Source: Cylindrospermum sp. NIES-4074 (GTDB lineage Bacteria; Cyanobacteriota; Cyanobacteriia; Cyanobacteriales; Nostocaceae). Taken from it: a DNA stretch of 64,000 nt. Positions 9,566 to 18,667 of this stretch are shown one piece after another (the stretch's first letter is position 1; every line of letters begins with the position of its first letter). The stretch covers positions 2,658,558 through 2,722,557 of the forward strand of contig AP018269.1 of the NCBI GenBank assembly GCA_003994795.1, written 5' to 3'. A program made the translations under genes and the position numbers. The notes beneath the pieces were generated by a model. It searched no databases and was not told where the DNA came from. It saw nothing but the letters and a program-made list of their open reading frames with translations.

Positions 9566-9680
9566 TGGGGAATAGGTAATGGGTAATGGGTAATTGCTAA
9601 TTGCTAATTACTAATTGGTAATTCGGGAAGAGGCGATTGATTTCTATTACCCATTACCCATTACCCATTACCTATTCCCA
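9566..9680. repeat. Large inverted repeat built from GGTAATG heptamers
   Basis: The left arm (tggggaataggtaatgggta...) and right arm (...tacccattacctattccca) are reverse complements over about 30 bp, separated by about 50 bp of AT-rich sequence. The unit GGTAATG is repeated in both arms. It lies between the STAS gene and the MscS pair, so it could terminate the first or form a cruciform. Similar heptamers occur near 44086-44125. Confidence 0.7.
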
Positions 9681-9708
9681 GCCATAACTAGATAGTTATC
9701 ATTCAGTT

Positions 9709-10104
9709 CTACTCAATCTCTAGCTTTAACCCAGGTAGTAACTTCTCCAAATTCTTTAATGATTTTCCTTGCCAGGGCATATCATTTGAGCCGAGAATTA
9801 CTAATTGAGTCCCCTTTTTCTTGCGTAATCCCAACACAAATTTTGACAGCATACTGATGCCTGAACTGTTGAGAAACGCCAATTCTCGCAGATTCACGGT
9901 CATTATGGGTGGATTGGTTGCTGCCACTTCATTGAGCAGATTGGTAATGGGTTCATATTCATTTGCCCCCCCAAGACTCAACTCTCCTTTGAAGTTGACT
10001 GTTGTCGAATCAGTATCAGGTTCAACTATGTAATCTTCGCCTTGAACTACTCGTAAAACCATACTATGTTTGATTCCTAAATTAATAATATTTGCAAGAG
10101 TCAC
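9709..10104 (-). CDS. STAS-domain protein, anti-sigma-factor-antagonist-like
   Basis: A protein of 131 residues from a GTG at 10104, or 117 from an ATG at 10062, which is closer to usual STAS length and may be the true start. The STAS core is visible: a beta-rich N-half, then MTVNLRELAFLNSSGISML, where the serine of NSSG matches the phosphorylatable position of SpoIIAA-type antagonists. In partner switching such a protein is phosphorylated by a GHKL-type kinase and dephosphorylated by a PP2C phosphatase. Both classes are encoded immediately upstream, and the GTG lies 9 bp after the ATPase stop, so the three probably form one circuit. Confidence 0.8.
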   Translation of the reverse strand: MTLANIINLGIKHSMVLRVVQGEDYIVEPDTDSTTVNFKGELSLGGANEYEPITNLLNEVAATNPPIMTVNLRELAFLNSSGISMLSKFVLGLRKKKGTQLVILGSNDMPWQGKSLKNLEKLLPGLKLEIE

Positions 10105-10113
10105 CGATGGATA

Positions 10114-10731
10114 CTATACCTTGATTTGTGCCATCGTAGTCACAGCCATGACTAGAGGTTCCTGCTGAATGGTTTCTAATTTCCACCCAATTTTGGCTGA
10201 GTAGTCATTAATCATCGTTAACAACCCTAAGCCTGAAGACCCATATTCTTCGGCACTTCTCTCAATTTGGCGCACATACATCTCATCTGTATCAGAAGCT
10301 AGTAGTTCTTCTATAAACGCTTTCAATTTATCTTCACCTCCTGATTTAATACTATTGCTAGCGAAAATTACAGCGGTGATACTATTTGTTTCATTTAAGA
10401 AATGAATGCCAAATCTTACCTTATAATTTGAATTTCCATCGTTAAATTTCATGGCATTTTCAAGAAGTTCGTTGGCGACATAGCTAACAGCAGCTTTACT
10501 TTCTTTTATTCTTTTTTCTTGATTGGGTTCATCTTCATCTATAGGGAGAAAGTTAGTGAAGTAGTCCGCCATAAAATGAGCCGAGAGACGATTGCTGCGC
10601 CAACGTTGCTTAATAGGACGAGAACTAGGGGTAAAGGAAAGCTCAAGTGAGTCTTGTTCTGGAGGAAATACAGGGATAAAATCGCCAAATATTTGAGCTT
10701 TATTGGGAGGATCTGTAGATATTTGATTCAT
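10114..10731 (-). CDS. GHKL-type ATPase-like protein, putative switch kinase
   Basis: A 205-residue protein with an N-box (VANELLENAMKFND near residues 86-99) and a G-box-like element (SSGLGLLTMINDYSAKIGW near residues 165-183). This is the layout of SpoIIAB/RsbW-type or SiaB-like kinases and not of full histidine kinases, because no HisKA segment is present. Sandwiched between a SpoIIE-type phosphatase gene and a STAS gene, it is the likely kinase or binding partner for the STAS protein. The D-box normally seen between the two motifs is not obvious, so catalysis is uncertain. Confidence 0.7.
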   Translation of the reverse strand: MNQISTDPPNKAQIFGDFIPVFPPEQDSLELSFTPSSRPIKQRWRSNRLSAHFMADYFTNFLPIDEDEPNQEKRIKESKAAVSYVANELLENAMKFNDGNSNYKVRFGIHFLNETNSITAVIFASNSIKSGGEDKLKAFIEELLASDTDEMYVRQIERSAEEYGSSGLGLLTMINDYSAKIGWKLETIQQEPLVMAVTTMAQIKV

Positions 10732-10856
10732 TTCTTTGATTTTAAAACAGCAGTTGTAAATTAATTTTATAGTTTTACAAGATTGAAATTTTTATCTGAT
10801 AAATCCGATTTATTTAAAATTTAAAAATTTATTTTACATTTGTAACATCATGTTTA

Positions 10857-12959
10857 TTAATTTGGATTTTCAATAACTTCTCCCTGGCGCTTGAACACCA
10901 GCAATGTGATGTCATCAAATACCTTTTGTTTTCCGATGTGTCGCCGCACATCGGTAATTACTGCATCTTTAATTTCTTCAGCCGATTTGTGCCAGTTTTG
11001 GCTGATAACTTCACATAATGGCTCCATGCCGTATTGAATTTTATTCATGTCTTTAGCTTCGGTGATGCCATCGGTGTAGAGAACAATCCCATCACCTGGT
11101 TCTAATTCCAAGGTTGTGTGACTGATAAAATCGGCAATATCATCATCTAAACCAATGGGGAAACCCAAGTCCATCGTATCAATGCACTCGATGTCTCCAC
11201 CTTTGCGGACGACAATCGTTTCTTCATGCTGTCCACTGATACTTACTTGCCCTTGAGCATAGTTAAGAATCACCAACGTCAAGCTCTTGTCAGAGTTCAT
11301 CCGTTGCACATTTTTGTAGATGGTACGGTTGAGCGTATCAAGGAAGCGCACCGAGTCAGTTTCGCGGATTTCTTTGAGGGTGCGAACTGCGGTTTGCGTC
11401 ATCAGCATTAACAATCCACTTTCCAGTCCATGTCCAGTCACGTCCCCAATCCCAAGAGTTACTACTCCGTCAGTGTCCAGCACGTCGTAGTAGTCACCGC
11501 CTACTTCGTCCGCAGCTTCCATGAAGCCAGCAATATCCAGTGCTTCAATGGCTTCTAATTCCTCTTGCTTTGGTAGAATCATCTGCTGCATTTGCCGAAT
11601 TATGTCGAGTTCGGCACTCATGCGGAGGTTTTCTCCTTTAAGTTTTTCATTGAGGACAATGATTTCTTCATTTGCCTGAGCTAGTTGAGCGGTGCGTTCT
11701 TGAACTTTGTATTCCAAGGTGTGGGCATAATCTGCCAATTTTCGATAGGAAAGCATCAGATTTCGCCACAGAACGTGAACAACACTGACCACCGTCGCAC
11801 TGACTATAGTCAACTGAGGTGCAAAGACAGGAATTAACCAGCCGCCAAGAAAGGCAAGATAAGCACTAATAACAATAATTACTGCCGCCAGCAATAAACC
11901 GCCTAAGGTGAGCCAGGGTCTTTTGATGTATATGGAGCCGAGAGTGGCACTGTATCCAGACCAAAAGAAGATGAGCAACCAGTTGAAGGGTTTAACTGTG
12001 GCTTGCAACATCGGGCGGCCTTCTATAGCTGCACTGAGGATCTGGCTGGTGAGATTAGCATGAACTACTACTCCAGGGATTAACTCTGTGGGAATAAATA
12101 AATTGTTATTGTAAGGAGTGCTATAGTTATCATTCAGACTGGGAGCTTTTGCACCGATCAGGACGAGGCGATCGCGCATCACATCCGCAGGAATACGATT
12201 TTCTAAAACGTCGGTCATGGAAATATGGGGAAAGCTCTCTAGTCCACCACGATAATTCATTAAAATTTGGTATCCCCCCATATCAGCTTGGTTGTATTCC
12301 CCATCATTACTAGATAAGGGCACAAACTTAGCTTTGCCTAAACCGTAGATTTGTTTATCTGCATTGATAGCTTTTAATTCAATCCCTTCTTTTTCTAAGT
12401 ACATTAAGGCTAGTTTCACCCCTAGACCTTGAAGCAAGCTCTGATCAGGTTTACCTAATAAAATAATGCCGCGTCGAATTTTGCCATCTGTATCTGTTAG
12501 TAAGTCGTTAGCAGCCACTTGACCCACCTTGGCTAGAGTTGGTGGTGGTGCAACTGGTTTTCCTGCGACTTTTTCAATGCCAATAAAATTAGGAGTATTC
12601 TGAAACTCTTTTACTAGTTCTGTGTGTCCTGGTTCTACAGCTAAATCTCGGTAGACATCAATGGCAATAGCTCTAGGTTGTTGCGCTTTGATATTACGAA
12701 TCATTTTAGCCATAACCTGATCAGACATCGGCCATTGCTTGACATATTGAATATCTGGTTCATCAATAGTGACAATCACAATCCGTTTGTCTACAGTTTC
12801 TTGGGGACGAAGACGAAATAATTGATCTAAAGTCGCCCATTCTAAAATCCTAAAAATACCAATATGACTCCCTGTAATTACTAAGCCAGCAATACAGGGA
12901 GTAATTATCAATGTCCCTCGCCATTTTTTAAGTTGTTTTTTAATTTTTTCCCTAATCAT
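10857..12959 (-). CDS. CHASE2 sensor - SpoIIE-type PP2C serine phosphatase
   Basis: A 700-residue membrane protein. A signal-anchor helix (about 19-38) is followed by an extracytoplasmic CHASE2 domain (about 40-320; VIVTIDEPDI, RAIAIDVYRD). Three hydrophobic segments follow (about 325-400), then a short coiled coil and a cytosolic PP2C domain. Its metal-binding signatures are VGGDYYDV near 490, GIGDVTGHG near 505 and VLYTDGITEA near 631. The protein should sense an external cue and dephosphorylate a STAS substrate, presumably the one encoded two genes on. The start is 12 bp after the DUF928 stop, suggesting co-transcription with the secretion-related genes. Confidence 0.9.
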   Translation of the reverse strand: MIREKIKKQLKKWRGTLIITPCIAGLVITGSHIGIFRILEWATLDQLFRLRPQETVDKRIVIVTIDEPDIQYVKQWPMSDQVMAKMIRNIKAQQPRAIAIDVYRDLAVEPGHTELVKEFQNTPNFIGIEKVAGKPVAPPPTLAKVGQVAANDLLTDTDGKIRRGIILLGKPDQSLLQGLGVKLALMYLEKEGIELKAINADKQIYGLGKAKFVPLSSNDGEYNQADMGGYQILMNYRGGLESFPHISMTDVLENRIPADVMRDRLVLIGAKAPSLNDNYSTPYNNNLFIPTELIPGVVVHANLTSQILSAAIEGRPMLQATVKPFNWLLIFFWSGYSATLGSIYIKRPWLTLGGLLLAAVIIVISAYLAFLGGWLIPVFAPQLTIVSATVVSVVHVLWRNLMLSYRKLADYAHTLEYKVQERTAQLAQANEEIIVLNEKLKGENLRMSAELDIIRQMQQMILPKQEELEAIEALDIAGFMEAADEVGGDYYDVLDTDGVVTLGIGDVTGHGLESGLLMLMTQTAVRTLKEIRETDSVRFLDTLNRTIYKNVQRMNSDKSLTLVILNYAQGQVSISGQHEETIVVRKGGDIECIDTMDLGFPIGLDDDIADFISHTTLELEPGDGIVLYTDGITEAKDMNKIQYGMEPLCEVISQNWHKSAEEIKDAVITDVRRHIGKQKVFDDITLLVFKRQGEVIENPN

Positions 12960-12971
12960 TTTGTTATTAGC

Positions 12972-14369
12972 TTACAAAGCTTCTATCAATGGTTGAGAGG
13001 TGATTTTTTCTAGTCCCACTTGTTTTAATAAATCGTGCCATTCAGTAGCAAAGCTTTTGTTATTAGGCTCCGAGCGTTTGGCTGCTGCCAAAACTTTAAG
13101 TGTATCGTACCATACGCCAGCTTCTGCATATTTAGTCGCCAGCTTCACAGGAGATGAGGCTAACTCTTGCTCATTAAAAGTTTTTTCCACTCGTTTGATC
13201 CAGCCTGTAACAGCGTAATTATCAGGTTTAAGAATTCCTCCTGGTTCAACGGGTGCAAAATACCATAGGTAATTTTTACCGATTTCCAAAGCTGGTGCTG
13301 TTGGGGGTAAAGTAATACTAATTACTCCTCCATCGGCAGAGACTTTCAGTATTGTGTAGTAATGAGAATTTCCTTCTTCGTCTTGCAAGCTAAAGAAAAC
13401 TTCTTCCGCACCAATAGGAGGCAAATAAGCAAAGATTGTGGGATGTGCTGATACGGTGCGTCCGTGTTTGGTGGGGGGAACTAATGCTGTTAGTGGTGGA
13501 ATTTCTCCCCTTGTACCACCGCCGATACTGGTTCTAGGTGCTGAACCGCCGCTAGGAAGCGCCAATTGGACATCGCCCCTAGTTCCGCCACCAACGCTGG
13601 TTCTAGGTGCTGAACCGCCACTAGGAAGCGCCAATTGGACATCACCTCTAGTTCCGCCACCAACGCTGGTTCTAGGTGCTGAACCGCCACTAGGAAGCGC
13701 CAATTGGACATCACCTCTAGTTCCGCCACCAACGCTAGTTCGAGGTGCTGAACCTCCGGGTAAGGCAAACTGCACATCACCTCTAGTTCCGCCACCAACG
13801 CTAGTTCGAGGTGCTGAACCTCCAGGTAGGGCAAATTGCACATCGCCCCTAGTTCCGCCACCAACGCTGGTTCGAGGTGCTGAACCTCCGGGTAAGGCAA
13901 ACTGCACATCGCCCCTAGTTCCGCCACCAACGCTGGTTCTGGGTGCTGAACCTCCGGGTAAGGCAAATTGCACATCGCCCCTAGTTCCGCCACCAACGCT
14001 GGTTCTGGGTGCTGAACCTCCGGGTAAGGCAAATTGCACATCGCCCCTAGTTCCGCCACCAACGCTGGTTCGAGGTGCTGAACCTCCGGGAAGAGAAAAT
14101 TGAACTTGGCCGCGAACACCACCACCAACGCTGGTTTTGGGGACAGCATCTTTGGGGCGCTGAAATTCTAAACTGATGAGAACCTGATTGGTGAGGGTTT
14201 GATTCTGTTGAGCTAATGTAGGATTGCCAGTGAATAATAATGTGCTGCTAATCGTGGTGGCTAAAATCGTTTGGCAGATCCGGGGCTGAGGTATGGAAAA
14301 AACGAACCGCAGAGTACGCAAAGGTGTAAGAGTTTGAGAGGATTTTAGTGTAAGTTCTAATTTAGTCAT
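12972..14369 (-). CDS. DUF928 family exported protein with 22-residue tandem repeats
   Basis: From the ATG at 14369 the protein is 465 residues (a GTG at 14399 lies at the IS end and is less likely). A hydrophobic segment ending LLFTGNPTLAQQ is a probable signal peptide. The middle consists of about nine near-identical repeats GGSAPRTSVGGGTRGDVQ(F/L)ALP, encoded by 66-69-bp DNA repeats. The C-terminal half matches the cyanobacterial DUF928 family (HPTIFAYLPP near 300, YLWYFAPVEP), whose members usually have one copy of a GGGTRG-like element. Function is unknown; DUF928 genes are often near CHAT and haemagglutinin-like genes (recalled). The RE end of the tnpB element lies about 30 bp upstream. 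Confidence 0.85.
   Translation of the reverse strand: MTKLELTLKSSQTLTPLRTLRFVFSIPQPRICQTILATTISSTLLFTGNPTLAQQNQTLTNQVLISLEFQRPKDAVPKTSVGGGVRGQVQFSLPGGSAPRTSVGGGTRGDVQFALPGGSAPRTSVGGGTRGDVQFALPGGSAPRTSVGGGTRGDVQFALPGGSAPRTSVGGGTRGDVQFALPGGSAPRTSVGGGTRGDVQFALPGGSAPRTSVGGGTRGDVQLALPSGGSAPRTSVGGGTRGDVQLALPSGGSAPRTSVGGGTRGDVQLALPSGGSAPRTSIGGGTRGEIPPLTALVPPTKHGRTVSAHPTIFAYLPPIGAEEVFFSLQDEEGNSHYYTILKVSADGGVISITLPPTAPALEIGKNYLWYFAPVEPGGILKPDNYAVTGWIKRVEKTFNEQELASSPVKLATKYAEAGVWYDTLKVLAAAKRSEPNNKSFATEWHDLLKQVGLEKITSQPLIEAL
13507..14125. repeat. Intragenic 66-69-bp tandem repeats in the DUF928 gene
   Basis: Five 66-bp units encode ...DVQFALP and three slightly longer units encode ...DVQLALPS, with a degenerate unit at each end. 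The unit length is a multiple of three, so copy number can change without a frameshift. The same property leaves long open frames on both strands in this stretch; these are artefacts. Confidence 0.85.
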
Positions 14370-14393
14370 TGATCGTATACCTTGAAGTTCTCT

Positions 14394-15840
14394 TGACACT
14401 CCCCGACCTGAAGGTACGGGGATTCTGTAATCTACGTCAGAATTTGCGCTAGCAAGTTCTCACCAACTAGCGTAGTGACCCCGACTCCTACAGCGTGACT
14501 TTGGGATTGCCCATCCCTAGCTTTTGCAAGATTTAAAATATTAATTGCCGCGTTTTCATCCCTATGCAACTTGCATCCACAACTACAAACATGGGTGCGA
14601 GTTGATAGGGATTTTTTAACAACTGCACCACAACTTGAACATTTTTGTGAGGTGTAATGTGGTGCTACAGCAACCGCTAGCCGTCCAAATTTACCAGCAA
14701 AATACTCAATCCATTGCCTAAACAAATACCAGCTAGCATCAGCAATTGACTTAGCCAAACAATGATTTCTGAGTAAATTACGCACTTGGAGATTTTCATA
14801 GGCTACTAAGTCGTTAGACTTGCATACGTGACGCGCTATTCCAAGAGCGTGTTCATTCCGTTGCCTACTTATTCGCAAGTGCTTTCTGGCAAATATAGCG
14901 CTAGCTTTTTTACGTCCTGATGAACCTTTTTCCTTTTTGTAAATACTTCTTTGAGCGTGTTTAACTGATTTCTCAACCTTTCTCAAAAACTTCGGATTAG
15001 CTTCTTGATGTCCATTAGAATCAGTGTAAAAACTCTCTAAACCGACATCTAAACCGATTTCATTACCTGTCAATGGTTGAATGTCTTTAACTTCAACATC
15101 AATGCAAAATTGACAGTAATATCCATCGGCACGACGCACCAATCTCACCCGCTTAATGGATTTAACAGGGTAGGTTTGAATATCCCATTTACCCAACAAT
15201 TTCAATTCACCAATACCTTTTTTATCAGTCATGGTAATGCGTCTTTTTGTTGAGTTTAACTGCCATCCTGACGTTTTGTACTCAACCGAGCGGTTATCGT
15301 GCTGAAATCTGGGATATCCCTTTTTTCCGGCTATTTTTTGTTGACAATTATTGTAAAACCTTGATATTGCTAACCATGCTCTTTCGGCTGATGCTTGTAC
15401 CGCCATTGAATTTAGGTTAGCCACAAATTTAAATTCGTTGCGTAGTTCTGTTGAATATTTATTTAAAGCAAATCTATCAATTTTCGCGTCTTTTGGTGCA
15501 TCTATCCAATATGGCAAACACTTGTTTCTGATGAATTGGGTAGTTTTAATAGCCTCCTCAATTGCTAAATATTGAAGCTTTTTTGCTTTGACTTTGTACT
15601 CTAGAACTAGCAACTTAATCACCTCCTTGTTGTTGATGCAATATATCGATATAGTATAGTGGACACTAAGCTATTTTGTAGCGATTGCTGACAATATCAG
15701 CACTGAATCAATAAAACGATATATTGAACAACAGCGTGATTGACAACATCGCAGAGGCGTAAACGCCTTCAGGCGGCTTTCATCCCTTGCCTAAAGTACG
15801 GAATACGGCGCTGTGCGCCTGTTCCTAAAGGGTTTTCAGC
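14394..15840 (-). mobile_element. IS200/IS605-type element carrying tnpB only (IS1341-like)
   Basis: The right end is marked by a hairpin, CCCCG...CGGGG at 14401-14421, about 10 bp beyond the tnpB stop. The left end lies between tnpB and the CHAT gene and includes GC-rich palindromic sequence near 15745-15840. No tnpA (Y1 transposase) is present, so the element can move only in trans, if at all. Exact boundaries are estimates because IS605-type elements make no target duplication. It is inserted between the CHAT and DUF928 genes in the same orientation. Confidence 0.75.
14432..15613 (-). CDS. tnpB: RNA-guided endonuclease TnpB
   Basis: The 393-residue protein (TTG at 15613; a GTG at 15622 overlaps the ribosome-binding site) looks intact. 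RuvC-like motifs are present: IGLDVGLES near 187, LVAYENLQV near 270 and HRDENAAINIL near 346. A zinc-ribbon CSSC...CSCGC precedes the last motif. TnpB enzymes use an RNA copied from the 3' end of the gene and the right end of the element as guide to cut target DNA. AAGGAGGT at 15621-15628, seven bases before the TTG, decides the start. IS-associated, so probably acquired horizontally. Confidence 0.92.
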   Translation of the reverse strand: MLVLEYKVKAKKLQYLAIEEAIKTTQFIRNKCLPYWIDAPKDAKIDRFALNKYSTELRNEFKFVANLNSMAVQASAERAWLAISRFYNNCQQKIAGKKGYPRFQHDNRSVEYKTSGWQLNSTKRRITMTDKKGIGELKLLGKWDIQTYPVKSIKRVRLVRRADGYYCQFCIDVEVKDIQPLTGNEIGLDVGLESFYTDSNGHQEANPKFLRKVEKSVKHAQRSIYKKEKGSSGRKKASAIFARKHLRISRQRNEHALGIARHVCKSNDLVAYENLQVRNLLRNHCLAKSIADASWYLFRQWIEYFAGKFGRLAVAVAPHYTSQKCSSCGAVVKKSLSTRTHVCSCGCKLHRDENAAINILNLAKARDGQSQSHAVGVGVTTLVGENLLAQILT

Positions 15841-15849
15841 CTGCCTTCC

Positions 15850-18621
15850 TTATAACCAGTTGCCTACTAGAATGAAGGAAGCCCAAAAATAGGGATGTTT
15901 GTATAAGGGGTTGGCCATAATTTTCAGCTGTGCTTGCCGCAATGCCTCAGCTTTGCTGAGTTTGGACTGACTCAGCTGATAATAAAATTCTTTCATTAAG
16001 TTTGAGGTTGATTCGTCACTTACTGACCATAGACTGGCGATCGTACTTTTGGCACCAGAACGCAAAGCAAAACCAGCTAGACCTAAAGTTGCACGATTAT
16101 CACCTGCTGCTGTCTGACAGGCACTCATTACTAATAATTCGATTGGTTCGATGATTCCCAGTCTCCTTTTTTGGAATAAGCGGTCGAAATCTGCAATGGA
16201 AATGCGATCGCTCCATGTCAGCAAAAAGGTTTCCTCTGGATTAGAACTAAATTGTCCGTGGGTAGCTAGGTGAACTATGGGGAAGGCTTGACTTTCAAGG
16301 GCTATTTTGAAGTTTTTGCCTGTAAATTTCTGATCGAGCAATACTTTGGCATCAATTTCCGCTGTTACTTCTTGAATCTCTTCTGTGACTCCAGGGAGGG
16401 AATTGAAGCCTTGACGTGCTTCTGTCAGTCCAGCAGCTAACACGCTGAGTTTTTGGCGTTGCAGTCCTTGGGGGAATAGTTGCAACCCCGGACTGAGAGC
16501 AATATTATAATTTTCGATTAGGTACTGTTTGCCATCGTAAAGCGCACCCATTGGCAAGTTTCGCAAGATACCATCTGGTACAAACACTAAGGTTTTGACA
16601 TTACTTTTTTGTAGTGTCTCTACCGCAGGTGCAACCAGCCAGTTATAAACTTGTTGGGAGAGTCGAAAACGCTGATCACGAGGATAACCAGGGGACAGAG
16701 AAGAATAAAGTTGTTTGAGGGTAGCTTCAACTTGCTGTTGTGACAGTTGGGTGCTGTAGTGACGCAGGGGTTGATTGGGAACGGAAAGGATGACTTCGAG
16801 GCGATCGCTTAAAATAATCGGATAGATGACGCCGGCTTGGACATCAATTTGCTCTAGCGCTACAGGATAGGTATCTACGCAAGCATCCCGGAAAAAGTTG
16901 TCTAACTCAGCTAGTTGCAGCGCTTCCATCACTTGACGCGCTTGTTTGAGGTGGCTTTGGCTATCTGTTTGCAATAACAGACTGACGTAATCTCGATAGA
17001 TGGGTTCAATACTTTCTTTAAAATCAAACTGAACGTTAGAATTTATGGCTACTAAATCGCTGCGTAAAGACTGCAAGTCATTAAAGGCAATCTGATAAGC
17101 GGCGATCGCATTCTCAATGTCTCCTTGTTGTTTGGCAATTGCACCCGCTTGTCCCGCTGCACGAGCCTCTAAATCAGTGGCATTAATCTCTTGAGCAATG
17201 TTGAGTGCCTGTTGTGTTAGTGTTTTGGCATCTGTTAACTGGGCGTTTCGTTGGTAGAGTTTACCCAGTTGTTGGAGAGAATAAGCTTCTGCTCTAGGGT
17301 CTTTGATTTCTCTAGCTTTTTGAATAGCTGTTGCTAATAACTGGGCAATTTTAGGAGCATTGGTTTTAAAGTCTGCTTTTTTGCCCTCTCTCGCTTGCTC
17401 TAGCACCATCAAACTTTCTGCTAAATTTATCCTGGCGTAAATAGCAGGACGACTAGGAGCAAGTTGGGCCAGGTTAATTTCAATTTCTGGAATTAGCGCT
17501 TGTGCTGGTTCCCATCGTTGCAGTTTAACTAACAAGCTCAACTGATTTAGTTGCGCTTCTAATTTAGCCTGTGGTTCTGGAGATAAATTAACTGCTTCTT
17601 GATAGTATGTCCAAGCAACTTCATATTCTTGTAAATCTTTGGCGACATTGCCAATACTAAACAGAACTGCACTCACATCCGCTGGAGAATTGAATTGTTT
17701 ACTAATTTCCCAACTTTTCTCTAAAATTGTCTTTGATTGCCGCAAATCTCCAATAGTTTGGAGAGCTACCCCTAAACTTCGCAATCCTTGGGCTTTCAGT
17801 AGGCTATCTGGTTGATTTTGCGATTCTGCTACCAGTTCCTCTAACAAGGTTTTTGCCCGTCGATATTGTCCCAATACTTGCAAACCCTGTGCCTGATTAA
17901 TTTGACTGATCAGTTTGCCTGTTTTATCTCCCGTGCGGTTGTATGTGGCTGCTGCTTCCTTCCAGGTATCTATGGCATTTTCTGTTTGTCCTTGGAGTAG
18001 TTGCAGTGTTCCTTGGGTATTTAATGCCTGTGCTAACAGTAAGTTACTCTTAGTATCTAATTTGTTAACTTGTTTTACTAACTTAAGACTTTCTGCAATA
18101 GCATTTTGAGCTTGTTGTGTTCTTCCTATATCTTTATATGCCAAGGCTAAATAATTAAGCACTTGTACTTGGCTAAAAACTTCTTTTTGCTCTTGATAAG
18201 ACTTTAGAGCATTTTCCCAGACCTTAGCTGCTTCTGCATATTGCCCAGCTTGATAGTAATTTTTTCCCTGTTGTAATAATTCTGAAGGATTAGATAATTG
18301 TTGACCTATCCGATTTGACTCTGCCGAAGTTGATTGATTAGCAACAGCAGGAATGCCCTTAGCAGCTAATAATAAAGTTAAAATTAGACAACCAGAAAAA
18401 AGCCAGATATAATTAATCTTTACTCTGGATAATATCAAATCTACTTGTTTACTGATAATTTCCACATAAGCCCTCACTGCTGCTAGAGAGGCGCGTCCAA
18501 GCTGATTGGGAATTATCTTATAAATTAGACGGACAAAATATAATAACCAAAATTGCTTTTTAGTTAAATATTGATAGTCCTTTCTTCTAAATACTCTTCT
18601 CATACAGCAACCCCAAATCAT
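15850..18621 (-). CDS. TPR - CHAT domain protein, putative caspase-like protease
   Basis: A 923-residue protein. A basic N-terminus and one hydrophobic segment (about 70-90) suggest membrane anchoring or export. Around twelve TPR-like helical pairs follow (about 105-500), then a C-terminal CHAT domain (about 590-923). Its catalytic pair is visible: His in HLATHGQF near 784 and Cys in MSACQTAAGD near 830. CHAT domains are C14-type peptidases, and their TPRs usually bind the substrate or activator. It follows the haemagglutinin-like gene by 46 bp, so the exoprotein is a natural candidate substrate (inference). The IS lies directly after its stop. Confidence 0.9.
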   Translation of the reverse strand: MIWGCCMRRVFRRKDYQYLTKKQFWLLYFVRLIYKIIPNQLGRASLAAVRAYVEIISKQVDLILSRVKINYIWLFSGCLILTLLLAAKGIPAVANQSTSAESNRIGQQLSNPSELLQQGKNYYQAGQYAEAAKVWENALKSYQEQKEVFSQVQVLNYLALAYKDIGRTQQAQNAIAESLKLVKQVNKLDTKSNLLLAQALNTQGTLQLLQGQTENAIDTWKEAAATYNRTGDKTGKLISQINQAQGLQVLGQYRRAKTLLEELVAESQNQPDSLLKAQGLRSLGVALQTIGDLRQSKTILEKSWEISKQFNSPADVSAVLFSIGNVAKDLQEYEVAWTYYQEAVNLSPEPQAKLEAQLNQLSLLVKLQRWEPAQALIPEIEINLAQLAPSRPAIYARINLAESLMVLEQAREGKKADFKTNAPKIAQLLATAIQKAREIKDPRAEAYSLQQLGKLYQRNAQLTDAKTLTQQALNIAQEINATDLEARAAGQAGAIAKQQGDIENAIAAYQIAFNDLQSLRSDLVAINSNVQFDFKESIEPIYRDYVSLLLQTDSQSHLKQARQVMEALQLAELDNFFRDACVDTYPVALEQIDVQAGVIYPIILSDRLEVILSVPNQPLRHYSTQLSQQQVEATLKQLYSSLSPGYPRDQRFRLSQQVYNWLVAPAVETLQKSNVKTLVFVPDGILRNLPMGALYDGKQYLIENYNIALSPGLQLFPQGLQRQKLSVLAAGLTEARQGFNSLPGVTEEIQEVTAEIDAKVLLDQKFTGKNFKIALESQAFPIVHLATHGQFSSNPEETFLLTWSDRISIADFDRLFQKRRLGIIEPIELLVMSACQTAAGDNRATLGLAGFALRSGAKSTIASLWSVSDESTSNLMKEFYYQLSQSKLSKAEALRQAQLKIMANPLYKHPYFWASFILVGNWL

Positions 18622-18667
18622 TTGTGAATTCTATCATTTCTCTTCTCTCTGCGCCTGGAGCGGTTCC

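Noticed and set aside
13438..14149. Long open frames on both strands opposite or beside the DUF928 gene
   Set aside because: They arise from a 66-bp repeat (multiple of three) lacking stops in several frames; only one frame has signal peptide, DUF928 core and sensible composition.
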